NCBI GenBank assembly: GCA_039026955.1
Contig: JBCCLH010000028.1
Location: 1-64,000, forward strand
DNA length: 64,000 nucleotides
Direction: 5' to 3'
Origin: Kordia sp039026955
GTDB taxonomy: Bacteria > Bacteroidota > Bacteroidia > Flavobacteriales > Flavobacteriaceae
A model generated the notes under the pieces. That model was not told the origin of the DNA, did no database searches, and saw only the letters and a list, made by a program, of their open reading frames with translations. Positions 52,049 to 59,102 of this stretch are shown one piece after another. A program made the position numbers and the translations under genes. Position 1 is the first letter of the stretch. Every line of letters starts with the position of its first letter.

Positions 52049-52717
52049 ATGTCTGGAATTTTAGATTTATTAAATAGCGATTTGGGAAAACAAATCATTG
52101 GCGGAGTGAGTAATGAAGTTGGAGAAGATCAAAATAAAACAGCTTCTGTATTAAGCATGGCATTGCCAGTATTGATGGGAGCTATGAAAAGAAATGCAAG
52201 TTCACCAGAAGGCGCAGAAGGATTGAGCAAAGCTTTAGATAAGAAGCACGACGGAAGTATTTTAGATAACTTGGCAGGTCTTTTTGGTGGCGGAGTTGAT
52301 CAAGAAGTAAAAGATGATGGCGATGGAATTCTAGGGCACGTATTAGGAAATAGCAGACAAAATGTAGAGAATGCCATCAGTAAAAAATCAGGTGTAGATA
52401 CCTCTTCTATTGGAAACATTTTAAAAGTAGCGGCGCCTTTATTAATGGGAATGTTAGGAAAAGAAAAACGTCAACAAAACGTACAAAGTTCTAACGGAAT
52501 CGGCGATTTATTAGGTGGATTATTAGGCGGAGGAAACACAGCAGCACAAGCGCCACAACAGCAAAGCTTTATCGAATCTATTTTAGATGGCGATAATGAC
52601 GGAAGCGTTTTAGACGATATCGCAGGAATGTTTTTCGGTGGAAACGATAAAAAAGACGATAACAACAGTGGTGGCGGACTTGGCGGACTGCTAGGTGGAT
52701 TGTTTGGAGGAAAATAA
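52049..52717 (+). CDS. DUF937 protein
   Basis: This 222-residue protein with a DUF937 domain starts MSGILDLLNSDLGKQIIGGVSNEVGED and contains VLSMALPVLMGAMKRNA. Asp/Gly-rich stretches (HDGSILDNLAGLFGGGVDQEVKDDGDGILGHVLG, DGDNDGSVLDDIAGMFFGG) and a Gly/Leu repeat end (GGGLGGLLGGLFGGK) follow. No signal peptide is visible. The role of the family is not known to me. A terminator follows the stop. Confidence 0.88.
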   Translation: MSGILDLLNSDLGKQIIGGVSNEVGEDQNKTASVLSMALPVLMGAMKRNASSPEGAEGLSKALDKKHDGSILDNLAGLFGGGVDQEVKDDGDGILGHVLGNSRQNVENAISKKSGVDTSSIGNILKVAAPLLMGMLGKEKRQQNVQSSNGIGDLLGGLLGGGNTAAQAPQQQSFIESILDGDNDGSVLDDIAGMFFGGNDKKDDNNSGGGLGGLLGGLFGGK

Positions 52718-52741
52718 ACAAATTTCAACACATACATAATG

Positions 52742-52773
52742 AAAAGCATTGACGAAAGTTGATGCTTTTTTTT
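52742..52773 (+). terminator. Rho-independent terminator after the DUF937 gene
   Basis: Stem AAAAGCAT (52742-52749) / ATGCTTTT (52762-52769) followed by further T. Confidence 0.8.
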
Positions 52774-52812
52774 ATGCAATCAATTTAACGCAGCAAACGA
52801 TAAAAAAAGTAT

Positions 52813-52840
52813 GTCACGTTTTCATTTTTGACAAGTTATA
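52813..52840 (+). promoter_or_regulatory. Candidate ECF sigma promoter 1 (GTCACGTTT-N12-AGTTATA)
   Basis: GTCACGTTT at 52813-52821 and AGTTATA at 52834-52840, upstream of the 52935 peptide gene. The same two blocks with exactly the same 12-base gap occur at 53200 and 55080. The hexamers are 16 bp apart, the usual -35/-10 spacing for ECF sigma factors. The local sigma gene at 54398 is the natural candidate. Confidence 0.65.
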
Positions 52841-52874
52841 GCTGTAGAAAGGAGATCATAGTGGTTTCTTACGA

Positions 52875-52918
52875 ATACCAAATTTACTGTAAGATGCAAC
52901 ATATAGTAAACTTGGTAT
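52875..52918. repeat. Family C mini-element inserted in a peptide-gene leader
   Basis: A 44-bp hairpin-prone element, ATACCAAATTTACT...TAAACTTGGTAT, matching the left end of the 164-bp element at 37979. Taking it out makes the leader of the 52935 gene align with that of the 53276 gene, so it looks like a later insertion. Confidence 0.65.
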
Positions 52919-52934
52919 CACAAAATTTTATAGC

Positions 52935-53156
52935 ATGAAAAAAAACAATTTCAAAAATCTAACATTAAACAAAGCCTCTATTTCTAGTCTGCAATACAAA
53001 TTGCACGGTGGCTTTCAAGAACAACAAGAAGGCGAAGAAGGTCCTGACGATGGACCAGCGCCTATTTTGTCAATTGGACATGCGTGTAGTTTACGAAATA
53101 CGTGTGCAAGAGTATGTATCATAACTGCTCGAACACTCTGTGAAGGAACTATGTAG
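52935..53156 (+). CDS. GG-leader peptide 1 with four-Cys core
   Basis: The peptide has 73 residues. The leader MKKNNFKNLTLNKASISSLQ...GG ends at Gly 26. An acidic, Gly/Pro-rich linker follows (EQQEGEEGPDDGPAPI), then LSIG and a core with Cys at 51, 57, 61 and 69 (C-x5-C-x3-C-x7-C). Its neighbour at 53276 has nearly the same pattern. The leader fits class I lanthipeptide-like precursors of flavobacteria, but few Thr/Ser lie beside the Cys, so disulfides or another modification are as likely. No modifying enzyme lies nearby. The predicted sigma promoter is at 52813. Function unknown. Confidence 0.72.
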   Translation: MKKNNFKNLTLNKASISSLQYKLHGGFQEQQEGEEGPDDGPAPILSIGHACSLRNTCARVCIITARTLCEGTM

Positions 53157-53199
53157 ATCATCGTTGCACTACACATTCATTGATTTTTTAAAAAAATAT

Positions 53200-53227
53200 G
53201 TCACGTTTCCCATCTCGCGCAGTTATA
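53200..53227 (+). promoter_or_regulatory. Candidate ECF sigma promoter 2 (GTCACGTTT-N12-AGTTATA)
   Basis: GTCACGTTT at 53200-53208 and AGTTATA at 53221-53227, 48 bases before the ATG of the second peptide gene. The shared stretch TAGAAA-GGA-ATCATAGTG follows in both peptide leaders. Confidence 0.65.
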
Positions 53228-53275
53228 CGCTTAGAAAAGGAATCATAGTGATTTTTTAACTCAAAATTTTATAAT

Positions 53276-53500
53276 ATGAAAAAAAGAAGTTTGAACAATT
53301 TACGATTAAACAAAGCATCTATTTCTAGTCTTCAATTCTTATACGGAGGATATGAAGAACAGCAAGCAGGAGAAGAAGGGCCTGCTGATGGACCAGCGCC
53401 AATTCAAGTGCTTTCTATTGGAAAACAGTGCAGTAAAGATCATTCTTGTAAAAGAGTTTGTGGCGCAGACGCACCAGGTTGTAAAACTGGCGTTAATTAA
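53276..53500 (+). CDS. GG-leader peptide 2 with four-Cys core
   Basis: The peptide has 74 residues and is a paralogue of the 52935 gene. The leader has the identical phrase LNKASISSLQ and ends in GG at 24-25. The acidic linker (EEQQAGEEGPADGPAPI) is kept, and the core has Cys at 52, 58, 62 and 69 (C-x5-C-x3-C-x6-C) with KRVC/ARVC in common. Outside these points the cores have diverged (CSKDHSCKRVCGADAPGC versus CSLRNTCARVC), as expected for a pair evolving under selection on Cys placement. It ends before a family A element that faces the anti-sigma gene. Confidence 0.72.
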   Translation: MKKRSLNNLRLNKASISSLQFLYGGYEEQQAGEEGPADGPAPIQVLSIGKQCSKDHSCKRVCGADAPGCKTGVN

Positions 53501-53534
53501 ACTTTTGAAAACTAATTTCACATAGTTTTATAGT

Positions 53535-53675
53535 AAAATGAGGCTGTTTAAAAAGTCTTTGCAAGCGTCATTCTGAGCTTGACTCAGAATCTCATCACAC
53601 TGATTATCAAATGTTATGAGAAACCGAATCAAGTTCGGTTTGACGAAATCTGTACTTTTTAGACAGCCTCATTTT
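53535..53675. repeat. Family A element, copy 4
   Basis: A 141-bp element with 22-bp terminal arms (AAAATGAGGCTGTTTAAAAAGT at 53535-53556, complement at 53654-53675, one mismatch). It lies exactly between the convergent peptide and anti-sigma genes, touching the latter's stop codon. Probably a two-way terminator. Confidence 0.8.
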
Positions 53676-54364
53676 TATAAAGATTCAATAAGCACTTCTG
53701 CTTTTTTATATTTATACGCTTTCGCGCGAATAATCTCTTCTAAAATTACTCGTGCTTTTCCTGTATCAGTTGCTTCTAGATACGCCAACGCCAACGCCCA
53801 ATTTGCTTCCTCTTGAACAGTTTTTACAGTATGTGCTTTTAATAAATTTTCAATAGCTTTTTCAACTTCAGGAGATTCTTTTTGCAAGTAACACAAAGCG
53901 ACATTGTATTCCGCAGTGCCTTTGGCTTCTCCTTCGGCAATTAACGCTTTCCAAATGACAATACTTTCTTCATACTTTTCAGTTTTCAACAAATTCAACG
54001 CGTTGGAAACTTGTGCATCCACCGCTTCGTCGCCACGTGTGACAACTGCATAGGTATCAATCGTAATTAAATTTTCGATAGCTTCGTCTACTATTGCATC
54101 GTAAGTTGGTGTGGAAAATAATACAATACTGTACGTAATCAATCCAGCCACAACGGCAATTACTGCTGCAATGGCAAGTCTCGAAAACGGAAACCTTCTT
54201 TGATTTTTTGGCAATTCTTTTGCTACGCCAAACTCGTCTTTCAAACGTTTTTCCCAAGCACTTCGCTTCTCACGGTCAAACTTCGCTTCAATCAATGCTC
54301 CACTCATTGCTTCAAGCTCTTCTGCCGATAATGATTCTCCTTCCGTGTACTTTTTATAGTCCAT
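53675..54364 (-). CDS. Membrane-anchored TPR protein, probable anti-sigma factor
   Basis: The protein has 229 residues. Residues 1-63 form a charged cytoplasmic region (SAEELEAMSGALIEAKFDREKRSAWEKRLKDEFGV). One membrane helix at ~64-87 (LAIAAVIAVVAGLITYSIVLF) is followed by a ~140-residue periplasmic part with TPR-like helices (ALNLLKTEKYEESIVIWKALIAEGEAKGTAEYNVALCYLQ). The gene starts 33 bases after the sigma factor stop, on the same strand. A sigma gene followed by a single-pass membrane protein is the classic ECF sigma/anti-sigma pair. I see no zinc motif HxxxCxxC. The role is inferred from context and topology. Confidence 0.7.
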   Translation of the reverse strand: MDYKKYTEGESLSAEELEAMSGALIEAKFDREKRSAWEKRLKDEFGVAKELPKNQRRFPFSRLAIAAVIAVVAGLITYSIVLFSTPTYDAIVDEAIENLITIDTYAVVTRGDEAVDAQVSNALNLLKTEKYEESIVIWKALIAEGEAKGTAEYNVALCYLQKESPEVEKAIENLLKAHTVKTVQEEANWALALAYLEATDTGKARVILEEIIRAKAYKYKKAEVLIESL

Positions 54365-54397
54365 ATACTTTCTTGATCGTATTGTTACAATATGTGA

Positions 54398-55000
54398 TTA
54401 ACGTCTGTATTGTTTTAAAAAATAGGAACGTAATGTTTCCAAGCAACGTTGTTTTTGTTTTCGCAACGCTGCATCCGATTTACCGAGTTTTTGTGCCAAT
54501 TCTTTCAAAGCGATCTTTTTGTAATAAAAATTTTCTAGCAGCTTGCTACATTGATCGCCCAAAAGTTGCCAAGCTGCGTCTAAGTAGTCGAGGATAGCTT
54601 CGTCTATCTTCTCCTCTACTTCAATACTGTGTTCTCTTTCTGAGATTGCTACCGATTTATTATCTTTTTTTAAGGTTGATACCACAAACTGTCCTGCCAT
54701 TTGTGTGAACAGAAAACGCATATTTTTATACGTGATTTTTCCTTCCAACAAACGCTTTCTAAACTTTAACAACGCCTCCATCGTAGCATCGTACGCCATA
54801 GCACGATCTATTTGATAACGATTCATCACATACGAAATCGTTTCTTCAAACTGAGCCAAAAAAATCTTCTCAAACAAACCATCGTCCCCTGCTTTCATTT
54901 GTGCAAGCATTTCATCAAAATCAGATTCGCTCAAGCCAAAATTCTGATGCGCTATTTCCCGAGGTGTTCCCGAAGTATTTCTGGTAGTTGTATTCGCCAT
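54398..55000 (-). CDS. ECF-like RNA polymerase sigma factor
   Basis: This 200-residue protein has a sigma-70 region 2-like part (LFEKIFLAQFEETISYVMNRYQIDRAMAYDATMEALLKFRKRLLEGKI...MRFLFTQMAGQFVVSTLKK) and a region 4 helix-turn-helix (LLGDQCSKLLENFYYKKIALKELAQKLGKSDAALRKQKQRCLETLRSYF). The compact two-domain form is that of ECF sigma factors. It should direct RNA polymerase to special promoters. Candidate targets are the three identical-spacing sites at 52813, 53200 and 55080. A weaker relative (GTCAC...TTTATA, spacing off by one) lies on the minus strand before its own start. Confidence 0.82.
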   Translation of the reverse strand: MANTTTRNTSGTPREIAHQNFGLSESDFDEMLAQMKAGDDGLFEKIFLAQFEETISYVMNRYQIDRAMAYDATMEALLKFRKRLLEGKITYKNMRFLFTQMAGQFVVSTLKKDNKSVAISEREHSIEVEEKIDEAILDYLDAAWQLLGDQCSKLLENFYYKKIALKELAQKLGKSDAALRKQKQRCLETLRSYFLKQYRR

Positions 55001-55079
55001 AATTCACTGTAAAACTAGAGAAAAATTGGCTGTATCTATAGTATAAATACAAAAATAACTGCAATGTGACTAAAAAAAT

Positions 55080-55107
55080 GTCACGTTTGTCTTTTTCGAA
55101 AGTTATA
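55080..55107 (+). promoter_or_regulatory. Candidate ECF sigma promoter 3 (GTCACGTTT-N12-AGTTATA)
   Basis: GTCACGTTT at 55080-55088 and AGTTATA at 55101-55107, 118 bases before the lipoprotein gene at 55226. It reads away from the sigma gene, whose start is 80 bases to the left. Confidence 0.65.
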
Positions 55108-55225
55108 TACGCACACAAACCTAAACAGACAGAACAAACTAGTTTCATTCAATGTGAATGATAGTCGCAAAGCGTAATCCGAAAAGCTTTTAAAAGAGTA
55201 GGAATAAAAATTAAACCAAAACAAA

Positions 55226-57100
55226 ATGAAAAACAAGTTAGTACAGTATTCACTGTTCGTTTTTGTACTCGTAGGCGTATTGTTTGCCTGTGAAAAAGAA
55301 AACGAGCCAATTGTGGAAACTACAAGCAATCAACAAATTGCCAAAAGCATCTCCGATTTTGATGAAAATTTGATCAGAGACATTCTGTTAGAAAACAATG
55401 GAAGATTTGTTGAAGCCAATTTTATCGGTCGTATTATTGATCAAGAAGATCAACCTATACAAGGAGCAACTGTAAGTTTAGGTGGGCAACAACAAACCAC
55501 AGATGCCAACGGAATTGTGACCTTTTTAGCAGCAGGCGTACAAGAGCATTTTGCATATGCAAGTGTGTCTGCGCTAGGATATACCAACGGCTCTAGAGTC
55601 ATGGTTCCCAATATAGAAGCCAGTGGACAAAATGCATTTACAATCAAATTATTTAGGATCGAAAATACTCAAATCATTCCCGCTACAGGAGGTGAAGTTG
55701 TGGTAGAAAATGAAGGTGGAAGCGAAGCATTTATTCATTTCAATGAAGGTTTTATGGACGAAAACGGAAATCCCTACACAGACGATGTTTTTGTTTCTGC
55801 CAATTATTTAAATCCACTTGATGAAGATACCGCCAATACCATGCCTGGCGATTTGTATGGAATGACGAGCAATTATGAAGAAGTTGCCTTGGGTTCTTAC
55901 GGAATGATCAATGTAGAACTTAGAGGAACGAGCGGACAAAAGTTACAGATTACCAATACTGCTAGAATTTCCTTGCCGATTCATCCTAATCAAATGGCAG
56001 CTTCGGCAGATCAGGTGCCAATGTGGTCTTTTAATGAAGCTACTGGAGTTTGGATTGAAGAAACGGTGGCGCAAAAAGAGGGTGATTACTATGTGGCAGA
56101 CGTCAATCATTTTTCGTTTTGGAATTGTGATGCGCCATTCTCTGTGGTTGATTTTACGGCTACAGTGATCGATCAAGCTACAGGAAGTCCATTGGCTGGC
56201 GTTAAAGTAAACATTACGTATGCTAATTTTACACGATTTGCTTGGACCAACAGCAATGGACAAGTTTCTGGGAAAATTCCTAGTGGACAAACCATTGGGA
56301 TCACCATCACTTCACATCCTTGTGGAACTGTATTGTATTCAAATCCAAGTTTTGGTCCGTTTACCTCAGCGACAAACATTACTATTCCCATAACAATTGC
56401 TACACAACAAGCAATCACCGTTTCTGGAACTGTGACCAATTGTGCCAATCAGCCAGTGACCAACGGATATGTAACCTATTCGAGTACAAATGGACAATTT
56501 GGCGGTGTAAGCTTGGTAACAGCAGGCACACATAATTATATGAGTCTATCGTGTGTACTTCCTGCAATTATCGATTTGGAAGCTGGCGATATGGATACAG
56601 GACAAGTGATGGCTACCACTACGGTAACAGCAAATCCGACTGCTATTACCAATTTAAATATTTGCGGAGGAATTGCTACAGAATATATTCGCTATAGCAT
56701 TGACACAGCTCCTACGGAATACGAAACGCTCAATCCGTATGCCGTTGTGGAACTGCCTAACTTTTTATCAATGGGAGCGACTAGACCTAGTGGTTTCAGC
56801 ACGGTAATTAACGGTAATGTAACTACTCTAATGACAGGAATTCCTTTTGATGCCAATCCTTTTACCACTACGACTCCTAGTATGGTGATCAAGCGTTTAG
56901 GACATCCTGATGGTATTAATGTTGCCAATACAGTTACTGCTATTGCCAATGGAAATATTACCAATCCAATTACATTTGACATTACTGCATTTGGTCCTGT
57001 AGGTTTTTATATCGATGTGAGTTTTTCTGGGCAATATGTAGATAACAACGGTGCTGTTAGATTCATTAGTGGTGCAGCACATATTCTTAGAGATTTTTAA
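55226..57100 (+). CDS. Large surface or periplasmic lipoprotein with carboxypeptidase-regulatory-like domains
   Basis: This 624-residue lipoprotein (LFACEKEN, Cys 22) has a carboxypeptidase D regulatory-like beta domain at ~66-135 (NFIGRIIDQEDQPIQGATVSLGGQQQTTDANGIVTF) and a second at ~318-390 (FTATVIDQATGSPLAGVKVNITYANFTRFAWTNSNGQVSGKIPSGQ). Between them is a beta-rich part ending DVNHFSFWNCDAPF. The C-terminal ~200 residues are Thr/Asn-rich beta structure without a family I recognise. It should be an outer-membrane lipoprotein. It is divergent from the sigma gene and carries promoter motif 3. Confidence 0.8.
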   Translation: MKNKLVQYSLFVFVLVGVLFACEKENEPIVETTSNQQIAKSISDFDENLIRDILLENNGRFVEANFIGRIIDQEDQPIQGATVSLGGQQQTTDANGIVTFLAAGVQEHFAYASVSALGYTNGSRVMVPNIEASGQNAFTIKLFRIENTQIIPATGGEVVVENEGGSEAFIHFNEGFMDENGNPYTDDVFVSANYLNPLDEDTANTMPGDLYGMTSNYEEVALGSYGMINVELRGTSGQKLQITNTARISLPIHPNQMAASADQVPMWSFNEATGVWIEETVAQKEGDYYVADVNHFSFWNCDAPFSVVDFTATVIDQATGSPLAGVKVNITYANFTRFAWTNSNGQVSGKIPSGQTIGITITSHPCGTVLYSNPSFGPFTSATNITIPITIATQQAITVSGTVTNCANQPVTNGYVTYSSTNGQFGGVSLVTAGTHNYMSLSCVLPAIIDLEAGDMDTGQVMATTTVTANPTAITNLNICGGIATEYIRYSIDTAPTEYETLNPYAVVELPNFLSMGATRPSGFSTVINGNVTTLMTGIPFDANPFTTTTPSMVIKRLGHPDGINVANTVTAIANGNITNPITFDITAFGPVGFYIDVSFSGQYVDNNGAVRFISGAAHILRDF

Positions 57101-57378
57101 TTACTAAATACTAGTAATGCGCTAACTCTAAAAAGGTTATTGTGATTCCTTTATTAGTGAGAGATTTCGAAGTTTTTTTAGTTTTGGATTTGAATTTAGC
57201 AGCACAAAAAAAGCTATTTCAAATTTGGAATTATTTTCTAAAAACTCATAAACTACCACAATTCAAGCGTCTCTTCGAGTGATTTTTCGCAATAAAATGA
57301 AGAAAAATAGTATCGAGAAATGCTTGGATGTGCTAAATTTTAAATCACTTTAGTTAACGCGTCACTAATAATTACTAA
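57101..57378. repeat. ~278-bp element with imperfect terminal inverted repeats
   Basis: The left arm TTACTAAATACTAGTAATGCGCTAACT faces a right arm (57352-57378) whose complement differs at about 6 of 27 positions. The middle (57270-57330) has TCTTCGAGTGATTTTTCGC ... AGTATCGAGAA, like a fragment at 190-240. It begins at the base after the lipoprotein stop. Confidence 0.5.
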
Positions 57379-57382
57379 ACCA

Positions 57383-57532
57383 AAAAGATGAGACTGTTTA
57401 CAAAGTATATGTTTCATGAAGTGGAAAACTTTTGCTAAACTTGATTCAGCATGGATTTTGTTTGTGATATCAATGATTCTAGATGAAGTTTAGCATCACA
57501 GTTCCTTACGCTTTTTAGGCAGGCTCATTTTC
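57383..57532. repeat. Family A element, copy 5 (strongly diverged)
   Basis: The left arm AAAAAGATGAGACTGTTTACAAAGT and right arm CGCTTTTTAGGCAGGCTCATTTT remain recognisable, and the inside has AAACTTGATTCAGCA. It lies 40 bases before the T9SS gene at 57573. Confidence 0.55.
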
Positions 57533-57572
57533 CTATTTTAAAAATGTTTTACTCTTATTTAAATCAAAAGCA

Positions 57573-59102
57573 ATGAAAATCATTAAAATTTTAAGTATTA
57601 CTTGTTTGCTGTGGTTTTGCCCTACTTTTTCAGTGCATGCGCAGTACACTCCAACAGTCAATCACACCGTAAGTGATGATGGGCAAGTTTCATATGAGCA
57701 TGTAGATGCAGGGGCACGCACGTTTGTTTTTACGTTATTTGGCGATGGCACTTTTTCCACACGCAAAAATCCAATACATTATTTTCAACCTAGAGTGGAT
57801 GACTATCCTACAGAAACTTATTTTGCACGTCCGTACGATCCGAATTTTCCGCCTAAAGTAATCACTAATGTTTCTACAATAAATAGTGCTGTCAATCCAA
57901 GTACAGGTATTTTTTCAAATCCGCCTATCAATATGACAGGAAATATTGATTTAATGACGAGTTGGGCGACGGCACAGAATTATGAAAACTTTTACATCAT
58001 AGCATTTACCAATACAAGTTCAGCAACTCCTGTAGATGGTTGTATAGAGTTTTATTATAATGAATCAGATATTGACATCAATTTTAGTGACATAAAAACA
58101 TATAATTTTGTATTTGATCAAACAACTATCTCACCTACAAATACTCAGTATACACACAAAATACGATGGCAATTTACAGGTTTGAATCTAAATGAAAGAC
58201 GCTATGTGTATGTCCCAGCAGTTACAAAAACACCTTTAGGGAAAGAGCATTCACTGGATGTAAAATTTGGTACTGATTGTGGTGCAATGGGTTTGAGCAA
58301 TGAACATAGATTTTTATCTCGAAAATATCCACACGATCCAAATTTTAAAATTGCCAATAAAGACTGTGTAAAGTTACAATTGAACGACCAGCAAGAACTG
58401 ATTTATACTATTGGCTTCTTTAATGATGGAGAATATTTTGCTCGAAATGTATATGTAGAAGATCATTTACCAAGCACATTGGACACCAGTAAAATTACAT
58501 TCTTAGGTTCTGAATACCCAGTCACATGGAGTGAAAAAAATGGAATTGTCAATTTCGATTTCTTAAATATTAATTTACCGGGAACCAATCAAGTAGTGCC
58601 CAGAACGTATTCATATGATGATGCGGCCACGCATTTTACTTTTAAAATATGTACAAAAGGAAATTTAACGGAATCTGTTCTTAATCGCGCCAGTATTTTA
58701 TTTGATTCGCAAGAAATTTATTTTACAAATACTTCCAAAGTCTCTGTTGAACAAGATTGTATGGATTATGCTATTTGTGGTGAAAATTCGAGTGCTCGAA
58801 ATCAAGTAGCAACAACTACTAAATTCACAGAAGATGCTGACGAAAGTGAGTTCACGTTTACGGCTTTTCCAAATCCTGCAAACGATGTATTACACGTCAA
58901 TATCAATGCTGCAGCGATTTCAAACGCTAGTATTGTATTGCGTGATTTTTCTGGAAGAATCATAAAATCCCTTACGATTCAAGAGGAAAAAGGAAGCAAT
59001 CTCACAAAAACTATTAGTCTTAAAGGTATGGCAAGTGGAATGTATTTTTTAACTTTAAACACTAAGGAAACAACATACACAAAAAAGATTATAAAAAATT
59101 GA
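57573..59102 (+). CDS. T9SS-secreted protein with DUF11/DUF7619-like region
   Basis: The protein has 509 residues with a signal peptide (MKIIKILSITCLLWFCPTFSVHAQ). The N-terminal ~250 residues are beta-rich, with no family recognised. Residues ~255-400 (HDPNFKIANKDCVKLQLNDQQELIYTIGFFNDGEYFARNVYVEDHLPSTLDTSKITFLGS...NRASILFDSQEIYFTN) have the DUF11-like conserved-repeat layout common in flavobacterial surface proteins. The last ~80 residues (FTAFPNPANDVLHVNINAAA...GMYFLTLNTKETTYTKKIIKN) are a T9SS type A sorting domain. Its TGA stop overlaps the TTG start of the CHAT gene, so the two are translationally coupled and probably work together at the cell surface. Confidence 0.85.
   Translation: MKIIKILSITCLLWFCPTFSVHAQYTPTVNHTVSDDGQVSYEHVDAGARTFVFTLFGDGTFSTRKNPIHYFQPRVDDYPTETYFARPYDPNFPPKVITNVSTINSAVNPSTGIFSNPPINMTGNIDLMTSWATAQNYENFYIIAFTNTSSATPVDGCIEFYYNESDIDINFSDIKTYNFVFDQTTISPTNTQYTHKIRWQFTGLNLNERRYVYVPAVTKTPLGKEHSLDVKFGTDCGAMGLSNEHRFLSRKYPHDPNFKIANKDCVKLQLNDQQELIYTIGFFNDGEYFARNVYVEDHLPSTLDTSKITFLGSEYPVTWSEKNGIVNFDFLNINLPGTNQVVPRTYSYDDAATHFTFKICTKGNLTESVLNRASILFDSQEIYFTNTSKVSVEQDCMDYAICGENSSARNQVATTTKFTEDADESEFTFTAFPNPANDVLHVNINAAAISNASIVLRDFSGRIIKSLTIQEEKGSNLTKTISLKGMASGMYFLTLNTKETTYTKKIIKN

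Noticed and set aside
55020..55071. A sigma-type promoter on the minus strand for autoregulation of the sigma gene
   Set aside because: GTCAC is present, but the only -10-like block (TTTATA) is off by one base and GTTT is not kept. Too weak to call.
15638..57532. Family A or B elements as insertion sequences
   Set aside because: They are too short to encode a transposase and contain no long frame. They are at most non-autonomous.
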